Shown piece after piece: positions 61,018 to 64,000 of a DNA stretch of 64,000 bases (position 1 is its first letter; every line of letters starts with the position of its first letter). Below the pieces are notes generated by a model. The model saw nothing but the letters and a program-made list of their open reading frames with translations, searched no databases and had not been told where the DNA came from. This DNA is from Gordonia jinghuaiqii. GTDB taxonomy: Bacteria > Actinomycetota > Actinomycetes > Mycobacteriales > Mycobacteriaceae. Both the position numbers and the translations under genes were made by a program. The DNA lies in the NCBI RefSeq assembly GCF_014041935.1, contig NZ_CP059491.1, forward strand, positions 4,836,001 through 4,900,000, in the 5' to 3' direction.

Positions 61018-62613
61018 TTGTCCGACGCACTTGTCGTGGGAGCAGGCCACAATGGTCTGATCGCCGCGATCAGACTTGCCGACGCGGGCTGGGACGTCAC
61101 CGTGCTCGAGGCGCAGCCGCAGGTGGGTGGGGCCATTCGCAGCGCCGAACTGACCCCGGGGTACATCACCGATCTGTTCAGTGCGTTCTACCCACTCGCG
61201 GTGGCCTCGCCGGTGTTCGCCGACCTCGATCTCGCCGCCCACGGATTGCGTTGGAGCCGTGCGCCCTTGGCGTTCGGACATCCGGCAGGCCCCGACGACA
61301 CCGACGCCCCCGTCGTTCAGCCCGACGCGGCCCACACGGCAGCGCAGCTCGCGACATTCGACACGCGTGACGGTCGCGCCTGGCTGGACCTCGTCGAGCA
61401 GTGGCAGCTCTTGGGTCCCGCGATACTCAACACCTTGTTCGGTCCGTTTCCGCCGGTCCGCGCCCTGCTCGGACTGTTGCGCTCGATCGGCACCGCCGAC
61501 GCGCTACGACTCGCCCGATTCCTCATCCTGCCCGCGGATCAGATGGCGCGCGAGCTGTTCCACAGCGAGAAGGCCGGACTGTTGATCCTGGGCAACGCCT
61601 TGCACGCCGACATCCCGCTACACGCCCCCGGGAGCGGGATGATGGGATATCTGCTGACCATGCTGGGCCAGGACACCGGCTATCCGGTGCCTGTCGGGGG
61701 TGCCGGGGAACTGGCGGCCGCGCTGCGCCGACGCGCCGAGAGCGCCGGGGTGCAGGTGGTGTGCGACACCACGGTCAACGGCATCGAGGTACGTGGTGGA
61801 CGCGCGGTGGGTGTGATGGACAGCGGCGGGCGCAGGTGGCGGGCCGAACGTGCGGTACTGGCCGATGTGTCGGCCCCGGCGCTCTACACACGACTGCTCT
61901 CCCCCGACGATGTGCCCGCGCGCGTTCTCGACGATCTGACGAGGTTCACCTGGGACACGCCGGTCGTCAAGGTCAACTACGCGTTCAGCGAGAAGATCCC
62001 CTGGCGCAGCGAAAATCTCGGTGGGGCAGGTACCGTTCACCTCGGTGCGGACGCCCGCAACATCGCGTACTCCACAGCCGATATCGAGACCGGCCGTGTC
62101 CCCGAACATCCGTTTCTGCTGTTCGGTCAGATGTCCACAGCCGACCCGGGACGGTCACCGGCAGGCACCGAGAGCGCCTGGTCCTACAGTCACCTCCCCC
62201 GCGGTGTCACAGATGACGAGGCAGCACATGTACTGGCGCAGCGGATGGACGCGGTACTGGAAGCTCATGCACCCGGCGTCGCCGACCTCATCGTGGGACG
62301 ACACGTGCAGACCCCACACGATCTGGAGACCGCCGACGCCAATCTCGTGTCCGGAACGGTGAACGGCGGAACGGCGCAACTGTTCCAGCAGTTGGTTTTT
62401 CGTCCGACGCCGAACCTCGGTGGGTCGTCGACACCGGTGGACGGCCTGTACCTGGCGGGATCGGGAGCCCACCCCGGCGGCGGGGTTCACGGCGCCTGCG
62501 GCAACAACGCCGCACGCGCCGCCCTGGCCGCCGACGGCGTCCGCGGATTCCCGCGCAGAGTGTTGAACCGCAATATCATCCGGCAGATCACCAAGACCCG
62601 GAACCACAAGTGA
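61018..62613 (+). CDS. CrtI-superfamily FAD oxidoreductase
   Basis: 531 aa. N-terminal VVGAGHNGLIAAIRLADAGW and C-terminal YLAGSGAHPGGGVHGACGNNAA are typical of the actinobacterial branch of phytoene-desaturase-like proteins annotated as NAD(P)/FAD-dependent oxidoreductases. Function is unknown and carotenoid substrates are not assured. The TTG start is chosen for GGGGGA six to eleven bases upstream. The SRPBCC gene follows after 14 bp. Confidence 0.75.
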   Translation: MSDALVVGAGHNGLIAAIRLADAGWDVTVLEAQPQVGGAIRSAELTPGYITDLFSAFYPLAVASPVFADLDLAAHGLRWSRAPLAFGHPAGPDDTDAPVVQPDAAHTAAQLATFDTRDGRAWLDLVEQWQLLGPAILNTLFGPFPPVRALLGLLRSIGTADALRLARFLILPADQMARELFHSEKAGLLILGNALHADIPLHAPGSGMMGYLLTMLGQDTGYPVPVGGAGELAAALRRRAESAGVQVVCDTTVNGIEVRGGRAVGVMDSGGRRWRAERAVLADVSAPALYTRLLSPDDVPARVLDDLTRFTWDTPVVKVNYAFSEKIPWRSENLGGAGTVHLGADARNIAYSTADIETGRVPEHPFLLFGQMSTADPGRSPAGTESAWSYSHLPRGVTDDEAAHVLAQRMDAVLEAHAPGVADLIVGRHVQTPHDLETADANLVSGTVNGGTAQLFQQLVFRPTPNLGGSSTPVDGLYLAGSGAHPGGGVHGACGNNAARAALAADGVRGFPRRVLNRNIIRQITKTRNHK

Positions 62614-62627
62614 ACGGAGATCGAAGT

Positions 62628-63062
62628 ATGAACCGAGTCGAACGACACACCAGCGCAACCCCGGCACAGGTCTGGTCCGTGCTGTCCAACGGCTGGCTTT
62701 ACTCCTCCTGGGTGGTCGGAGCCTCGCGCATCAGGGACGTGGACCCCACCTGGCCGCAGGCGGGCGCCAAGATCCACCATTCGGCGGGCATCTGGCCCGC
62801 CCTGCTCGACGACGAGACCACGTCGATCGAGTCGAAGGCCGGTCTCCTCGAATTATCCGCGGCGGGATGGCCTTTCGGTCGCGCACGCATCCGCATGACG
62901 ATCGAGAAGCAGGACAACGGCTCACTCATCGGCATGGAGGAGTTCGTCGAGACCGCACCTCTGAAGTGGATTCCGCCGGTAGTGCAGCAGACCGCGATGT
63001 CCCCGCGGTTGAACGAATGCCTGCGACGCCTGGCGATGCTCGCGGAGAACCACGCAAGCTGA
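62628..63062 (+). CDS. SRPBCC (polyketide cyclase/START-like) family protein
   Basis: 144 aa with the hydrophobic-cavity fold: start RVERHTSATPAQVWSVLSNG is typical of the family. GGAG lies eight bases before the ATG. It is adjacent to the CrtI-like gene, so it may bind that enzyme's hydrophobic substrate or product. Confidence 0.8.
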   Translation: MNRVERHTSATPAQVWSVLSNGWLYSSWVVGASRIRDVDPTWPQAGAKIHHSAGIWPALLDDETTSIESKAGLLELSAAGWPFGRARIRMTIEKQDNGSLIGMEEFVETAPLKWIPPVVQQTAMSPRLNECLRRLAMLAENHAS

Positions 63063-63113
63063 GGATTGCCTGCGGACCTCGGGCGCGCCCACGAGTGCCC
63101 ATGTGGAGACGCC

Positions 63114-63146
63114 GACTTTCGACCGCCCCTCAGGGCGTCGAAAGTC
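63114..63146. terminator. Bidirectional hairpin terminator
   Basis: GACTTTCGAC and GTCGAAAGTC form a 10-bp stem, continued by an inner GCCC/GGGC with loop CTCA, followed by GTTGTTTC. It lies between the convergent SRPBCC and membrane-protein genes. Confidence 0.8.
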
Positions 63147-63154
63147 GTTGTTTC

Positions 63155-63988
63155 TCAGGCCACTTCGCTCGAATCGGACCAACCGGTCGCGTCCGAGGCC
63201 TGCCGTCGCATCCGTTCGCGATACCCGTAGGTGGCGCGGAGTACGTCGTCATGACTGTCCGCGCTCGAACCCAGGGCGCCGGCGAACATCCCCATCGACG
63301 TCGCCATCCACGACAGATAGACGTAATGGTGCAGCCCCACCGGATGTCCGAGTTGTTCGGCGAGGAAGGACTCGTCGATGACGATGAGCGCCGCGACGAA
63401 GGTGGCGGCGAACAGTCCGGCGTAGAGCACCACGGCGCTGAACGCCACCGTGCAGACGGTCGCCATGTTGTACAGGCGGGCACGCTGCTTGGCGGTCTCT
63501 GCCGTCCGTTCCCAGAGCCTGTTGTTGGCGACGAGCCACACCGAGGCCAGGACCATCGACAACACCGAGATCGCCGCCAGGCGCCATGCGCTCAAGGCAT
63601 TGGCCATCGACCAGATCGTCGAGAAGAAGATGCCGAACGACGCCGCGGCCGCCGCGGCCGCGGTCATGCCGGTGAGAGTGGGGATCAGTCGCCAGGGACG
63701 GTTACCGCGGACCATCCCGGCAGTGAGGCGCAATCGGCGCACATATCCCTGTGCAAGAACGTATTCGGTGTTCCCGTCTCGCTCGACGACCAATCCGCGC
63801 CGGCGCTCGAACTCGTTCATCGACACGTCCCCGATGATCGCGCGGACCACCGTCTCGATCAGCTGCCGTAGCCGCCGACGCGGTAGCGGGCCGAGAGCGG
63901 GTAGCGAGATGACCGCGGCCCTGCTCTCGCGATCGAGCTCGGCGAGGACCACCCTGTTCCGGGGGTGCCGGTCGTCGTTGTTTTCCAC
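63155..63988 (-). CDS. Membrane protein of unknown function (may be 5'-truncated)
   Basis: 277 aa from a GTG twelve bases before the window edge; the frame is open to the edge, so the true start may be outside. The N-terminal 110 residues are soluble with basic patches. Four or so membrane helices follow (about residues 105-130, 135-155, 170-200, 220-240). No family recognised. Confidence 0.6.
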   Translation of the reverse strand: MENNDDRHPRNRVVLAELDRESRAAVISLPALGPLPRRRLRQLIETVVRAIIGDVSMNEFERRRGLVVERDGNTEYVLAQGYVRRLRLTAGMVRGNRPWRLIPTLTGMTAAAAAAASFGIFFSTIWSMANALSAWRLAAISVLSMVLASVWLVANNRLWERTAETAKQRARLYNMATVCTVAFSAVVLYAGLFAATFVAALIVIDESFLAEQLGHPVGLHHYVYLSWMATSMGMFAGALGSSADSHDDVLRATYGYRERMRRQASDATGWSDSSEVA

Positions 63989-64000
63989 GCCGCGCGGCTT

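Noticed and set aside
1..64000. tRNA, rRNA, CRISPR, integrase or transposase
   Set aside because: None of their sequence signatures was seen on either strand by eye; short or divergent RNAs could be missed.

Overview
The window is a high-GC chromosomal segment of an actinobacterium of the order Mycobacteriales; Gordonia or a close relative is my best guess. The signs are: a SigG-like sigma factor with a SnoaL tail, a LigD with polymerase-phosphoesterase-ligase order beside Ku, a CsoR/CopZ/CopA copper island, a perfect KstR-type box, a deazaflavin-dependent (Ddn-like) reductase, four complete TetR genes, and several -10 hexamers placed 6-7 bases before a start codon, as in leaderless mycobacterial transcripts. 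No tRNA, rRNA, CRISPR array, transposase or phage gene was seen. The genus is inference; no marker gene settles it.

Layout, left to right. 1-2205: a leftward molybdate operon (HTH-TOBE regulator, modA, modB, partial modC). 2266-4338: a drug-type ABC exporter behind a MerR/SoxR-like promoter. 4390-6019: a ROK-family regulator preceded by a leaderless 35-codon ORF ending in a Cys-Cys-Cys run. 6247-9326: sigma factor, VOC protein, histidine phosphatase, SDR. 9358-14152: an acyl-CoA dehydrogenase/kinase-like pair, two TetR regulators and an MpaB-type oxygenase with clear operators. 14202-15839: an alpha-hydroxy-acid oxidase and a small membrane protein.

15958-26279 is a carotenoid island of two convergent operons meeting at a perfect hairpin. 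Rightward, coupled by overlaps: GGPP synthase, CrtA-like oxygenase, CruF hydratase, glycosyltransferase and a CrtI/CrtD-like desaturase. Leftward: a BrkB-like protein, a CDP-alcohol phosphotransferase, idi, crtB and crtI. No lycopene cyclase or C50 elongase is present, so an acyclic hydroxylated or ketolated, glycosylated carotenoid is the simplest prediction.

26375-29800 holds a lysE exporter and its lysG-type regulator, divergent but separated by a self-contained tetR/membrane-protein pair. 29812-34819: TetR, a polytopic protein, an FAD monooxygenase and an MFS transporter. 34902-38377: Ku and LigD (non-homologous end joining). 38493-42498: a DHA2 transporter with a dienelactone-hydrolase-like enzyme, then a second DHA2 transporter broken by three frameshifts that still has a perfect inverted-repeat operator.

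42676-51704: metallophosphoesterase, YdcF-like protein, Ddn-like reductase, the three-gene proton-translocating transhydrogenase, a membrane-anchored sulfite-oxidase-fold molybdoenzyme and a KstR-box flavoprotein. A 157-bp palindromic repeat separates these from the copper island (51890-54981). 55086-64000: a Cys/His-motif protein, an epoxide-hydrolase-like enzyme, nadB under a strong palindrome, a Rieske-flavoprotein, an SDR remnant, a CrtI-superfamily oxidoreductase with an SRPBCC partner, and a membrane protein at the right edge.
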